Of a stretch of 64,000 nt of DNA, positions 8,107 to 16,602 are shown in pieces (the first letter of the stretch is position 1; each line of letters starts with the position of its first letter). The stretch covers positions 1 through 64,000 of the forward strand of contig JBEKTY010000056.1 in NCBI GenBank assembly GCA_049515555.1, written 5' to 3'. Origin of the DNA: JBEKTY01 sp049515555 (GTDB lineage: Bacteria > Planctomycetota > Planctomycetia > Pirellulales > Thermoguttaceae). The position numbers and the translations under genes are program-made. The notes under the pieces were generated by a model. It was not told the DNA's origin and did no database searches. It saw only the letters and a list, made by a program, of their open reading frames with translations.

Positions 8107-10926
8107 ATGAGATTTTCACGGGCTACCGCGGTTGCGTGCTGGGTGCTGGCTGTGGCGATGATCGGTGCGGCGTGGCAGGGGCCGCCTGCCCGGGCCCTGG
8201 AGCCCCAACCGTCCTCGGTTGACACGTTGGGTGCCACTGCTGGCTCGTCCAGCAGTGCCGAAAACACGGTTGGGCAAGCCAACCGTGGCACCCGTAATTT
8301 CAGGCTGGTCGGGGTGCTAGGGGGCAGTCCCGCGAAGCCGGCGGCGACCGGCGGCGGGGCAGGGCAGGGGGGCTGCCCGGCCTTCCGACCGCCCGCCGTC
8401 CCGCTGGTCACGAGCGACCCCTACTTGAGCATCTGGTCGGAGGCCGATCGGCTGACCGATGACGCCACCCGGCACTGGACCCGCCGCGAGCACCGCCTGG
8501 TGAGCCTGATCCGCATCGACGGCCGCGTGTGCCGGCTGATGGGCAACGACCCGCGGGCCGTTCCGGCCATGCCGCAGGTTGGTTTGCAGGTGTTGCCGAC
8601 CCGCAGCATCTACGACTTCGACGATTCGCACGTGCACGTAACGCTGACGTTCATGACCACGGCGCTACCCGACGACCTGGACGTGCTGGCCCGGCCGCTA
8701 AGTTACATAACCTGGGAGGTCCGCTCGGTGGACGGGGCCGAGCATAAGGTGTCACTGCTGGACGGCACCAGCTCGCAGTTGGCCGTGAACAAGCCGGAGC
8801 AGAAGGTCGAGTGGGGCCGGCTGACGGCGGGCCCGCTGCTGGCCCTGCGGGTGGGCACGCAGGAGCAGCCGCTGCTGGAGACCATGGGCGACGACGTGCG
8901 GATCGACTGGGGCTATGCCTACGCGGTGGCGCCGGCCGACGAGGTACACTCTGCGATCGGCGCGCTTAAGGCGATCATCGACCGCTTCGTGGCGCAGGGC
9001 GACCTGCCGGCCGCCGACGACCAGCGGATGCCCCGGGCCGTGAGCGATGCCGAGCCGCTGATGGCGTTCCAGTTCGATCTGGGCTGCGTGGGCCGCTTGC
9101 CGGTTTCGCGGCACGTGATGGTGGCCTACGACGAGATCTATGCGATCAAGTTCTTCGGCCGGAAGTTGCGGCCCTATTGGCGGCGGGGCGATCGGCCAAA
9201 GGGGACAGTCCCATTTTCGGCCTGTCCGGGGGGACAGGCGGACGAAAATTGGGACAGTCCCCGCAAGCTGTTCCAGGCCGCCGAGCGGGACTATGCGCAG
9301 TTGACGACCCGCTGCGAGAAATTCGACTGCGAGCTCATGGCCGACATGACGCGAGTGGGCGGCCCGCGCTACGCCCAGATCTGTGCCTTGGCCTACCGGC
9401 AGTGCCTGGCGGCCACGGGACTGGCCGCCGACGCCGCGGGCCAGCCGCTCTTGTTCACCAAGGAGAACACCAGCAACGGCGACATTGCCACGGTGGACGT
9501 GATCTTCCCGATGGGTCCCATTTTCGTGTGGCTGAGCCCCACGCTGGCCAAGGCCTCGCTGGTGCCGGTGTTGCAGTACTCGGTCTCGGACCACTGGAAG
9601 TTCCGCTGCGCCCCGCACGACCTGGGGACCTACCCGGTGTGCATGGGCCGCGACGACGGCGGCGAGGCCATGCCCGTCGAGGAGAGCGGCAACATGCTCA
9701 TTCTGTGCGACGCGATCGCCAAGGCCGAGGGCAACGCCGATTTCGTAACGCCCTGGTGGCCGCTCTTGACGCGCTGGGCGGGCTTCCTCGAGCAGTTCGG
9801 CCTGGACCCCGAGAACCAGCTCTGCACCGACGATTTCATGGGCCACCTGGCGCACAACGCCAATCTTTCGGTGAAGGCCGTCGTGGCCCTGGCGGCCTAC
9901 GGCGACTTGTGCCGGCGGCGGGGCGACGCGGCCGGCGCCCGGCGCTACGCCAAGCTGGTCAAGGCCGACTCCGAGCACTGGCTGAAGGCCGCGGCCGACG
10001 GCGACCATTCTCGGTTGGCCTTCGACAAGCCCGGCACCTGGAGCCAGAAGTACAACCTGGTGTGGGATCAGATCCTGGGCCTGAAGGCCTTTCCGCCCAG
10101 CGTGGCGCGGCAGGAAATCGCCTATTACAAGAAGGTCATGCAGCCCTTCGGCGTGCCCTTGGACTCGCGGACCCGGCTGACGAAGACGGACTGGTCGATC
10201 TGGTCGGCGACCATGGCCGAGGAGCCGGCGGATTTCCAGGCCCTCATCTCGCCCATCTACGACTACCTGAACCGCACCACGGCCCGCTCGCCGCTGGTCG
10301 ATTCCTACGTGACCGACAATGCGGCGAGCGACGGGATGCACGCCCGGCCGGTGATCGGCGGCGTGTTCATCAAGATGCTCACCGACGAGGCGGTGTGGCA
10401 GAAGTGGGCCGCCCGGGATCGGGCCAAGGTGGGCCCCTGGGCGCCGCTGCCCAAGCCGCCCACGGTAACCGAGGTCGTGCCCAGCTCGCAGCATCGGCCG
10501 CAGCAGTGGCGATACACGTTCCAGCGGCCGCCGGCCGGCTGGCAGGAGCCGGACTTCGACGCCGCCGGCTGGCGGCAGGGGCCCGGCGGATTCGGCACCG
10601 CCGGCACGCCCGGCGCCGTCGTGGGCACGACCTGGAACACCGACGACATCTGGCTCCGCCGGGAGTTCGTCATGCCGGCCGGGAAGCACCCCCATCTCCA
10701 GTTCCTGGTCTATCACGACGAGGACGTGGAGATTTACGTCGATGGCGTGTTGGCGGCCAAGGAGCCGGGGTTCCTCTCCGCCTACCAGCCGCTGGAGATC
10801 CGGCCCGCGGCCAAGGCCCTGCTCGTGCCGGGGGCGCGGATCACCCTGGCCGTGCACTGCCACCAGACCACGGGCGGCCAGGGCGTCGACGTGGGGGTGA
10901 TCGACGTGTCGGAGACAAACGAGTAG
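8107..10926 (+). CDS. Secreted glutaminase-family (DUF4965/DUF5127-type) protein
   Basis: The 939-residue protein starts with a signal peptide (residues 1-30, ending PARA). From about residue 95 it matches the GtaA-like family: DPYLSIWS near the start, later FTKENTSNGDIATVDVIFP, and the DDFMGHLAHNANLSVKA block typical of the DUF4965/DUF1793 alpha-helical barrel. A C-terminal jelly-roll-like segment (about 800-937) may bind carbohydrate. Fungal GtaA relatives are described as glutaminases; the activity here is unproven. Two repeats are inserted in frame: family D at residues 41-62 and family A at about 366-386 (GTVPFSACPGGQADENWDSP). Start: ATG 8107 with AGGAG ten bases upstream. It lies next to the beta-propeller gene. 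Confidence 0.8.
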   Translation: MRFSRATAVACWVLAVAMIGAAWQGPPARALEPQPSSVDTLGATAGSSSSAENTVGQANRGTRNFRLVGVLGGSPAKPAATGGGAGQGGCPAFRPPAVPLVTSDPYLSIWSEADRLTDDATRHWTRREHRLVSLIRIDGRVCRLMGNDPRAVPAMPQVGLQVLPTRSIYDFDDSHVHVTLTFMTTALPDDLDVLARPLSYITWEVRSVDGAEHKVSLLDGTSSQLAVNKPEQKVEWGRLTAGPLLALRVGTQEQPLLETMGDDVRIDWGYAYAVAPADEVHSAIGALKAIIDRFVAQGDLPAADDQRMPRAVSDAEPLMAFQFDLGCVGRLPVSRHVMVAYDEIYAIKFFGRKLRPYWRRGDRPKGTVPFSACPGGQADENWDSPRKLFQAAERDYAQLTTRCEKFDCELMADMTRVGGPRYAQICALAYRQCLAATGLAADAAGQPLLFTKENTSNGDIATVDVIFPMGPIFVWLSPTLAKASLVPVLQYSVSDHWKFRCAPHDLGTYPVCMGRDDGGEAMPVEESGNMLILCDAIAKAEGNADFVTPWWPLLTRWAGFLEQFGLDPENQLCTDDFMGHLAHNANLSVKAVVALAAYGDLCRRRGDAAGARRYAKLVKADSEHWLKAAADGDHSRLAFDKPGTWSQKYNLVWDQILGLKAFPPSVARQEIAYYKKVMQPFGVPLDSRTRLTKTDWSIWSATMAEEPADFQALISPIYDYLNRTTARSPLVDSYVTDNAASDGMHARPVIGGVFIKMLTDEAVWQKWAARDRAKVGPWAPLPKPPTVTEVVPSSQHRPQQWRYTFQRPPAGWQEPDFDAAGWRQGPGGFGTAGTPGAVVGTTWNTDDIWLRREFVMPAGKHPHLQFLVYHDEDVEIYVDGVLAAKEPGFLSAYQPLEIRPAAKALLVPGARITLAVHCHQTTGGQGVDVGVIDVSETNE
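8229..8292. repeat. Palindromic repeat family D (copy 1), inside a gene
   Basis: GGGTGCCACTGCTGGCTCGT begins a decayed palindrome ending in CCGTGGCACCC. It is translated in frame just after the signal peptide of the glutaminase-like protein. Near-perfect copies lie at 12765-12830 and 28367-28431. Confidence 0.8.
9201..9262. repeat. Palindromic repeat family A, inside a gene
   Basis: GGGGACAGTCCCATTTTCGG, a CCTGTCC/GGACAGG hairpin centre and the inverse arm CGAAAATTGGGACAGTCCCC form the complete element. It is read in frame within the glutaminase-like protein, between two conserved blocks. Confidence 0.9.
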
Positions 10927-10968
10927 GGGGTATTTCACAAGCTGGGGTTTTGCAAGTTGCGGATGCCT

Positions 10969-11090
10969 GGTCCCCTCTCCCTCCGGGAGAGGGTTAGGGT
11001 GAGGGAGAAGTGGTGAGGGTCCCGTCTCTCCAGTTTTCGTGACCCACGCAGGCTCCCCTCACCCCGGCCCTCTCCCGGAGGGAGAGGGAG
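10969..11090. repeat. Palindromic repeat family C, copies 5 and 6
   Basis: Two copies in opposite orientation (10969-11005 and 11055-11090) lie in the gap between the glutaminase-like gene and the beta-propeller gene. Confidence 0.85.
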
Positions 11091-11157
11091 ACTGCTTTTG
11101 CGGCCCGTACCCTAATTTGCAACAGCCCAGCACTAGCGAACCAAGGGACCGAGCAGC

Positions 11158-12705
11158 ATGACAAATCACGCGCTCTTGGGTCTGACGGCCGCGGCGGCGA
11201 TTCTTTTGACCGCCGGCGGCGCGGCGGCCGGCGACTGGTCGCAATGGTGCGGCTCGGACGGCAAGAACATGGTCTCGGCCGAGAAGGGCCTGCCGGAGAC
11301 GTTCGTGCCCGGCAAAAAACGCGCCGACCGCACGATCGACCTCTCGACCGCCCAGGGCGTGAAGTGGGGGGTGAAACTGGGCGACGCCCTGTACTCCACG
11401 CCGGCCGTCGCGGAGGGCAAGGTATTCATCGGCGGCGTCGAGTCGCAGGACGGGATCTTCAGTTGCCTGGACGAGGCCAGCGGCCGACTGCGGTGGCAGT
11501 GGCGGGCCCCGCCGCGGAAGGTCCCCCAAACGATGAACGGATTCTCGATCGGCATCGGCTCGATTCCGGCCCAAATGGGTGTCTGCTCGTCGCCCGCCGT
11601 CGAGCAGGGCCGCGTATATTTCGTCAGCCAGCGCTTCGAGGTGCTGTGCCTGGACGCCGCGGGCCAGCCGCCGGGGCCGCAGGCCGGCCAGCCGCGGGTC
11701 ATCTGGAAGCTGGACATGTTCGACGCCCTGGGCGTGTTCCCCTGTGACGCCTGCGACGGCTCGCCCCTGGTGGACGGCGACGTGCTGTACGTCTCGACCT
11801 CCAACGGCGTGGACCGCAACACGTTCCAGGACCCGGCCAAAGAGCGGAACCGCAAGGTGCCGGCCCCCAACGCCCCCAACCTGATCGCCCTGGACAAACA
11901 CAGCGGCACCTTGCTGGCCACCGACCAGACGCGGATCAGCGACAACCTGCCCCACGGGCAATGGTCGTCGCCCGGGCTGGGCCGCGTCGGCGGGCGCAAG
12001 CTGGTGTTCTACGGCGGCGGCGACGGCCGGTGCTACGCCCTCGAGGCCCTCTCGGCCATGCCCCCCAATCCCGTCCGGCTGCGGACGGTTTGGTCCTGCG
12101 ACTGTGTCCCGCCCGAGTACAAGGGCACCGGCCGCATGGACCCCGTAACGTACTATTGCCTGGGCGATCGCCGCGTGCGGGGTACGCTGAACAAGGACGA
12201 CGGGCACTTCGTGGGCCTGAGCGAGATCATCGCCACGCCGGTGTTCCTCGATGGTCGGGTGTACGTGGCCATCGGCCGCGATCCGGCCCATGGCCGCGGC
12301 CGCGGCGCGCTGTGCTGCATCGACGCCGCCGGCAGCGGCGACATCACCTCCAGCGGCAAGCTCTGGAGCTACCAGGGCGTCGAGCGTACGCTCTCCACCG
12401 TCTCGGTCGCCGACGGCCTGCTCTACCTCTCCGACCGCGGCGGACGGCTGCACTGCCTCGATGCCCAGACCGGAAAATGTTGCTGGGTCTACGACGCCCA
12501 CTGCGAGGTCTGGGGCTCGACCCTGGTGGCCGACGGGAAAGTCTACATGCCCACCGCCAAGGGCCTGTCGGTGCTCGCGGCCGGCAAGCGGATGAAAGTC
12601 CTGAGCCACATCAATCTCGGCGGGCGGGTCCTCGCCTCGCCCATCGTGGCCAACGGCACGCTGTACGTCGCCACCACCGGCGGTTGGCTGTGGGCCGTAA
12701 AGTAG
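11158..12705 (+). CDS. Secreted PQQ-binding-like beta-propeller protein
   Basis: The 515-residue protein has a clear signal peptide (hydrophobic residues 7-24, AAAGD cleavage region). It then has repeated blades of the PQQ/WD40-like quinoprotein type: short motifs such as STPAVAEGKVFIGG, SSPAVEQGRVYFVS and DGLLYLSDRGGRLHCLDAQTG recur about every 50-60 residues, each with the A-x-D-x-x-T-G-like turn. Such proteins are abundant in planctomycetes, where they may be scaffold or pyrroloquinoline-dependent proteins. No catalytic residues for an alcohol dehydrogenase were recognised, so the function is open. The start at 11158 directly precedes the signal sequence. Confidence 0.8.
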   Translation: MTNHALLGLTAAAAILLTAGGAAAGDWSQWCGSDGKNMVSAEKGLPETFVPGKKRADRTIDLSTAQGVKWGVKLGDALYSTPAVAEGKVFIGGVESQDGIFSCLDEASGRLRWQWRAPPRKVPQTMNGFSIGIGSIPAQMGVCSSPAVEQGRVYFVSQRFEVLCLDAAGQPPGPQAGQPRVIWKLDMFDALGVFPCDACDGSPLVDGDVLYVSTSNGVDRNTFQDPAKERNRKVPAPNAPNLIALDKHSGTLLATDQTRISDNLPHGQWSSPGLGRVGGRKLVFYGGGDGRCYALEALSAMPPNPVRLRTVWSCDCVPPEYKGTGRMDPVTYYCLGDRRVRGTLNKDDGHFVGLSEIIATPVFLDGRVYVAIGRDPAHGRGRGALCCIDAAGSGDITSSGKLWSYQGVERTLSTVSVADGLLYLSDRGGRLHCLDAQTGKCCWVYDAHCEVWGSTLVADGKVYMPTAKGLSVLAAGKRMKVLSHINLGGRVLASPIVANGTLYVATTGGWLWAVK

Positions 12706-12764
12706 CAGGCAACTGTAGGGTGCAGCGGAACGGGACAGAGCCCGTTCCCTACAGAATTCGCGCC

Positions 12765-12830
12765 GGGTGCCACTGCTGGCTTGTCCAGCAGTGACTCCAG
12801 CACTGCTGGACAAGCCAGCAGTGGCACCCA
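12765..12830. repeat. Palindromic repeat family D (copy 2)
   Basis: A 29-bp perfect stem (GGGTGCCACTGCTGGCTTGT..., loop ACTCCAG) lies exactly between two convergent genes. It could form a very stable hairpin in both transcripts, though no T-run follows it. Confidence 0.88.
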
Positions 12831-12840
12831 TCACCGCCCG

Positions 12841-13974
12841 TCAGTCCTCTTTCGGGCCCTCGTCGAAGCCTTTCCAGACCATGGGCCGGCGCAGCGTGGG
12901 CTCGATGCGGAGCACCGTCTCGCCGTTCTGGAAGATGCGGACGGTGCCGTTGCTCTGGCTGACGGTGATGGCCACGGCGTTGGTGGCGCGGCTGATGGCG
13001 GCGGCCGCCCAGTGCCGCGCCCCCAGACCCTTGGACAACGTCACGTCGGCGGCCGAGCAGTCCAGGTAGCGGCAGGTGGCCTCGACCGTCCCGTCCGGCG
13101 AGACGATGATCGCCCCATCCATCTGGGCAATCTCCTTGATCCCCTCGCGGACCCGCGGATCGTTGAGATTCCGCTCCTTGCGGCTGTAGCCCTTTACCGG
13201 ATCGAACCCGGCCGGCCGGCTGCAAGCCAGCACCTTCCGCGAGTCGCCGACCACCAGCAGCGTGCCCACCGGCTTGCCCTCCCGGCCGTCGCGACCGATT
13301 TCCACGGCCAGGTCCACGACGATCTTCAGCGTGTCCAGCGGCACGCGGGTTTCCAATTGCCGCAGGTCGCGGCCGGTGAGCCGATTGAGGTGCTCGTCCA
13401 GATTGATCACGCTCAGCGAGTCCACCGACTCGGCGTCAAATCCGCTATAGAGCGCGGCCACGGCCGAGCCGGGGGCCAGCACGTCGTCGGCCACCGCCTC
13501 GAGTACCGCCTGGGTGAGTTTTTCGTTGACGGGGCTGTCGGGCATGTCCAGGCGGATGGGCTCCAGGCCCGCCTCCTTGGCTCCCACGAGCTGCTCGGAG
13601 GTATCCGCCGCCACCAGCAACTTGCAATCCGGCGCCATGTTCCGCAGCCGCTGCCAGTCGGCCGTGCTGTCCAACAACAGCAAGATGGCGTCCACCCCCG
13701 CCGACTCGGTCAGCCGAACGGCCAGCGAGAAGAGGCTCTTGAACTGATCGGTCAGTCGTAGGGTTTGCACAGCCTCACGTTCGGTCTCAGGCTGGAATTG
13801 GGGGCCGACGGCGGGGCCCCGGCCCGGCGGCGAGGCGCCCCCGGGCAGGAACCGCCCGCACCGCTCACCCGAAATCAGGCCCACGCCTTGCGTTGTGTCC
13901 ACCGGCCCACAGGCACCCGGCACGACGACGGGACCTGCCGCCAGGAGCCCATCCGTAACGAGTAACCGGCACAT
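12841..13974 (-). CDS. Diadenylate cyclase (c-di-AMP synthase), single DAC domain with N-terminal domain
   Basis: The 377-residue protein carries a C-terminal DisA-type DAC domain (about residues 233-370). It has the DGA motif at 286-288 and GARHWAA at 318-324, where canonical enzymes have RHR; here the third position is W322. The domain makes c-di-AMP from two ATP. Residues 78-200 form an alpha/beta segment (AGVDAILLLLDS, LLVAADTS, PGSAVAALYSGFD) resembling the C-terminal domain of pyruvate kinase, as in archaeal DacZ; this likeness is inference. No membrane segments are present, unlike CdaA. Start: ATG 13974 with AAGGTGG ten bases upstream. The first 70 residues have no recognised domain. 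Confidence 0.82.
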   Translation of the reverse strand: MCRLLVTDGLLAAGPVVVPGACGPVDTTQGVGLISGERCGRFLPGGASPPGRGPAVGPQFQPETEREAVQTLRLTDQFKSLFSLAVRLTESAGVDAILLLLDSTADWQRLRNMAPDCKLLVAADTSEQLVGAKEAGLEPIRLDMPDSPVNEKLTQAVLEAVADDVLAPGSAVAALYSGFDAESVDSLSVINLDEHLNRLTGRDLRQLETRVPLDTLKIVVDLAVEIGRDGREGKPVGTLLVVGDSRKVLACSRPAGFDPVKGYSRKERNLNDPRVREGIKEIAQMDGAIIVSPDGTVEATCRYLDCSAADVTLSKGLGARHWAAAAISRATNAVAITVSQSNGTVRIFQNGETVLRIEPTLRRPMVWKGFDEGPKED

Positions 13975-14173
13975 ATCCGAGTATCCACCTTTATCCTAAA
14001 GATTCTGGCCGCCCGAGGCAACTGCAATCGGGCCGCATATAAAAGGCATCGGCTGTTGAAAACCGGAAGTGCGTCGAAAAGCCCTGGTTTCCCGGTCAAA
14101 TCTGCGTCCGCGCCGGGCCCGCTCGGCCGCTTATAATCAATAATCAGTTTCTCGTACGGAAGGTCGGATGCTT

Positions 14174-14273
14174 GTAGGGTGGGTCGAGCGCAGCGAGCCC
14201 CACCGTCAGTTTTTCGCGGATTCTGGTGGGGCTTTTCTGCGCTCGACCCACCCTACGGCTCGACCCACCCTAT
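14174..14273. repeat. Palindromic repeat family E (copy 1)
   Basis: GTAGGGTGGGTCGAGCGCAG and its inverse (GCTCGACCCACCCTAC) flank a short loop. An extra half arm follows to 14273. A second copy is at 24679-24760. The rest of 13975-14330 shows no gene. Confidence 0.85.
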
Positions 14274-14330
14274 GATCTCGCAATGCCGGGCAAGCTGGCA
14301 GCGGCATTCGATCCCCGCGCCGCGTGCGGG

Positions 14331-15032
14331 TCACTTCAGCCCATGCCACAGTCGGTCGCCGAGCGCGGGCGACTGCTCCGGCTGCGCGGGGCCGCTCTTG
14401 ACATACTCCCGCCACCGCACCACGTCGTGGCCGAAGTCCCGGCCAGTCAGCTCGTGGAGGGAATTGACGGCCACGTACTGCATGGCCGGGTCGGGGTCGT
14501 CCAGGGCCGTGCCCAACGCCGGCACCGCCGCCAGGTCGTGCGAGTGGCCCAGGGCCCGGGCGGCCGCCATGCGAATGTCCTTGTCGATGTCGCTGCTCAA
14601 GACGCCGGCCAAGAGGCCGACGGCCTCGCGTCCCCCCCGCTTTCCCCAAACGGAACAGGCGGCCAGCCGGACACCGCTATCCGGATCGTTGAGGGCCTGA
14701 CGCAAGACGCGGTCCGCCGTGGGACCGCCCAAGGCGAGCAGGGCCCGAATAATCGCCGAGCGGACGTTGGGATCCTCTTCCTTCCGGATCTCCTCGACCA
14801 GCTCCGCGGCCACCCGCTCCTTCTCCTCCGGCGCCAGTGAGGGGGCCTTCTGGGCCAACTCCTCCAGGCTCTTGATCCGCTCGCAAGGCGGTGTCACCCC
14901 CGGCACTTGGTCCAGTTGGATCGAGCCGAGCATCCAGGAGGGCCAGGTGGTCCGGTTCCCGCAACCGCCCCCCGACCAGACCGTCAGGCAGCAAACCAGC
15001 GCGAAGGTGAAGTTTCTGGCGGTGCCATCCAT
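14331..15032 (-). CDS. HEAT-repeat lipoprotein
   Basis: The 233-residue protein has a hydrophobic N-terminus (residues 7-22) ending in a GGGC lipobox-like motif, so it is probably exported and lipidated. From about residue 55 it has helical repeats of the HEAT type: VRSAIIRALLALGG, VRLAACSVWGKRGG, IRMAAARALGHSHD and MQYVAVNSLHELTG. These form a protein-binding solenoid. Its partner is unknown. It is transcribed away from the DUF1570 gene, leaving a short divergent promoter region at 15033-15255. Confidence 0.72.
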   Translation of the reverse strand: MDGTARNFTFALVCCLTVWSGGGCGNRTTWPSWMLGSIQLDQVPGVTPPCERIKSLEELAQKAPSLAPEEKERVAAELVEEIRKEEDPNVRSAIIRALLALGGPTADRVLRQALNDPDSGVRLAACSVWGKRGGREAVGLLAGVLSSDIDKDIRMAAARALGHSHDLAAVPALGTALDDPDPAMQYVAVNSLHELTGRDFGHDVVRWREYVKSGPAQPEQSPALGDRLWHGLK

Positions 15033-15255
15033 CCTGTCGGCCGCCCTGATTGGGGGGAGGCTGAGGTCTGACCAAGACGAGAGGGGCAGACTATATCATT
15101 ACCGGCCAGGTGTGCCAAGGTGAATAACCGCCGAAGGGGCTATAATTACTCAAAGCGTGCCGAGTAGTGGCTGGTGGCTGGTGACTAGCGGTTTATCCCC
15201 AGCCGGCATGGGGCCAAAGACCGAAGGCCTAAGACCAAAGACCTGTTTCGCGGCT

Positions 15256-16416
15256 ATGGCGCCAAACCTCAGCGATCCGCTCCGGCGCGTGTTTTGGATG
15301 GGCCTCGTGCTATTGGCCGCGGCCGGCGGCAATGCGGCCCGCGCGATGGACTACGTCACCCTCCGCCGCGGCGGCGAGACCCTGCGGGTCGAGGGCCGGC
15401 TGGTACTCACCGCCCAGGACGGCGGCATCCTGCTCCTGGCCCGCGACGGCGTGCTGTGGAACATCGAGCCGGCCGAGCAGGTGCGGCACACCAGCGACGA
15501 GCTGCCCTTCCACGCCTACCCGGCCCAGGAGCTGTCCAAGCGGGTGCTGGGCGGGCTGCCGCCGGGCTTCGAGGCCTATCAGACGACGCATTACCTGGTG
15601 CTGCACCAAACGTCGCGGGCCTACGCGCAGTGGTGCGGGGCGCTGTTCGAGCGGTTGTACGGGGCCTTCCACAACGCCTGGAGCCACCGGGGGGTCGAGC
15701 TGGTCGAGCCCGAGTTCCCCCTGGTGGCGATCATCTTCGCCGACAAGCAGTCTTATGTGAAGTTTTCAGCCCGCGACCTGGGCGATGCGGCCGAGACCAT
15801 CATCGGCTATTTCAATCTGGCCACCAACCGCATGATCATGTACGACCTGACGGGCGCGGCGGGCGGGCGGTCGGCCCGCGGCAGCAGCACCGCCCAGATC
15901 AACCAGATCCTGGCCGATCCCGAGGCGGGGCGGGCCGTTTCTACCATCGTCCACGAGGCCACGCACCAGATCGCCTTTAATTGCGGCCTGCATGCCCGCT
16001 ACAGCGATTGCCCGCTGTGGTTCAGCGAGGGCATTGCCATGTACTTCGAGACCCCCGACCTGCACAGCGCAAAGGGCTGGGCGGGGGTGGGGGTGGTCAA
16101 TCGGGCCCGCCGGGCGCAGTTCCAAAGTTACCTCGCCCGCCGCGGGCCCGACTCGCTCAAGACGCTCATTACCGCCGACACGCGGTTCCGCGATCCGAAG
16201 CAAGGCCTGGACGCCTATTCCGAAGCCTGGACCTTGACGTACTTTCTCTTGCGGCAGCACCTGAAGGAATACGTCGATTACTTGAAAATGCTGTCGAAGA
16301 AGGGGCCGCTGCTGCGCGACGGCCCCCAACGCCGCCTGGAGGAGTTCGAGCACTACTTCGGCCCCTGGCAGAAAGTCGATGCCGATCTGTTGCGCTTCAT
16401 GGCCCGGCTGAGGTAA
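15256..16416 (+). CDS. Secreted DUF1570 protein with HExxH motif
   Basis: The protein has 386 residues from the ATG at 15256, where a signal peptide begins (hydrophobic run WMGLVLLAAAGG, cleavage near ARA). The body matches the planctomycete-rich DUF1570 family. It carries the zinc-protease-like motif HEATH (about residue 234) in IVHEATHQIAFN, followed by CPLWFSEGIAMYFE, the usual downstream glutamate region of gluzincin-like proteins. Peptidase activity is plausible but not demonstrated for the family. The frame opens earlier at 15157, but that stretch is low-complexity repeat DNA. There is no good ribosome-binding site before 15256, so the start is moderately certain. Confidence 0.75.
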   Translation: MAPNLSDPLRRVFWMGLVLLAAAGGNAARAMDYVTLRRGGETLRVEGRLVLTAQDGGILLLARDGVLWNIEPAEQVRHTSDELPFHAYPAQELSKRVLGGLPPGFEAYQTTHYLVLHQTSRAYAQWCGALFERLYGAFHNAWSHRGVELVEPEFPLVAIIFADKQSYVKFSARDLGDAAETIIGYFNLATNRMIMYDLTGAAGGRSARGSSTAQINQILADPEAGRAVSTIVHEATHQIAFNCGLHARYSDCPLWFSEGIAMYFETPDLHSAKGWAGVGVVNRARRAQFQSYLARRGPDSLKTLITADTRFRDPKQGLDAYSEAWTLTYFLLRQHLKEYVDYLKMLSKKGPLLRDGPQRRLEEFEHYFGPWQKVDADLLRFMARLR

Positions 16417-16417
16417 G

Positions 16418-16592
16418 GGATTTGGGGATTTGGGGATTTGGGGATTTGGGGATTTGGGGATTTAGGGATTTGGGGATTTGGGGTCTTCGGTCTTGGGTCT
16501 TAGGTCTTTGAGATTTCAGATTTGAGATCTCCGGTCCCCAGTCCCGCGCCCTAAATCCCCAAATCCCTAAATCCCCAAATCCCTAAATCCCC
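16418..16592. repeat. GATTTGGG tandem array and its inverse
   Basis: An 8-bp unit GATTTGGG is repeated from 16418 to about 16483. The complementary CCCTAAATCCCCAAAT series occupies 16549-16592, so the whole region can fold into one long hairpin between two convergent genes. Confidence 0.88.
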
Positions 16593-16602
16593 GCCCGGCA
16601 AG

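Noticed and set aside
8752..10938. Long open frame (over 700 codons) on the strand opposite the glutaminase-like gene.
   Set aside because: It mirrors the codon bias of a GC-rich gene on the other strand. The sequence has no domain, is rich in His/Arg/Gly, and the plus-strand protein has clear family motifs and a signal peptide.
16418..16592. Second CRISPR-like array (GATTTGGG units).
   Set aside because: Units are 8 bp with no spacers; it is a tandem repeat and its inverse between convergent genes.
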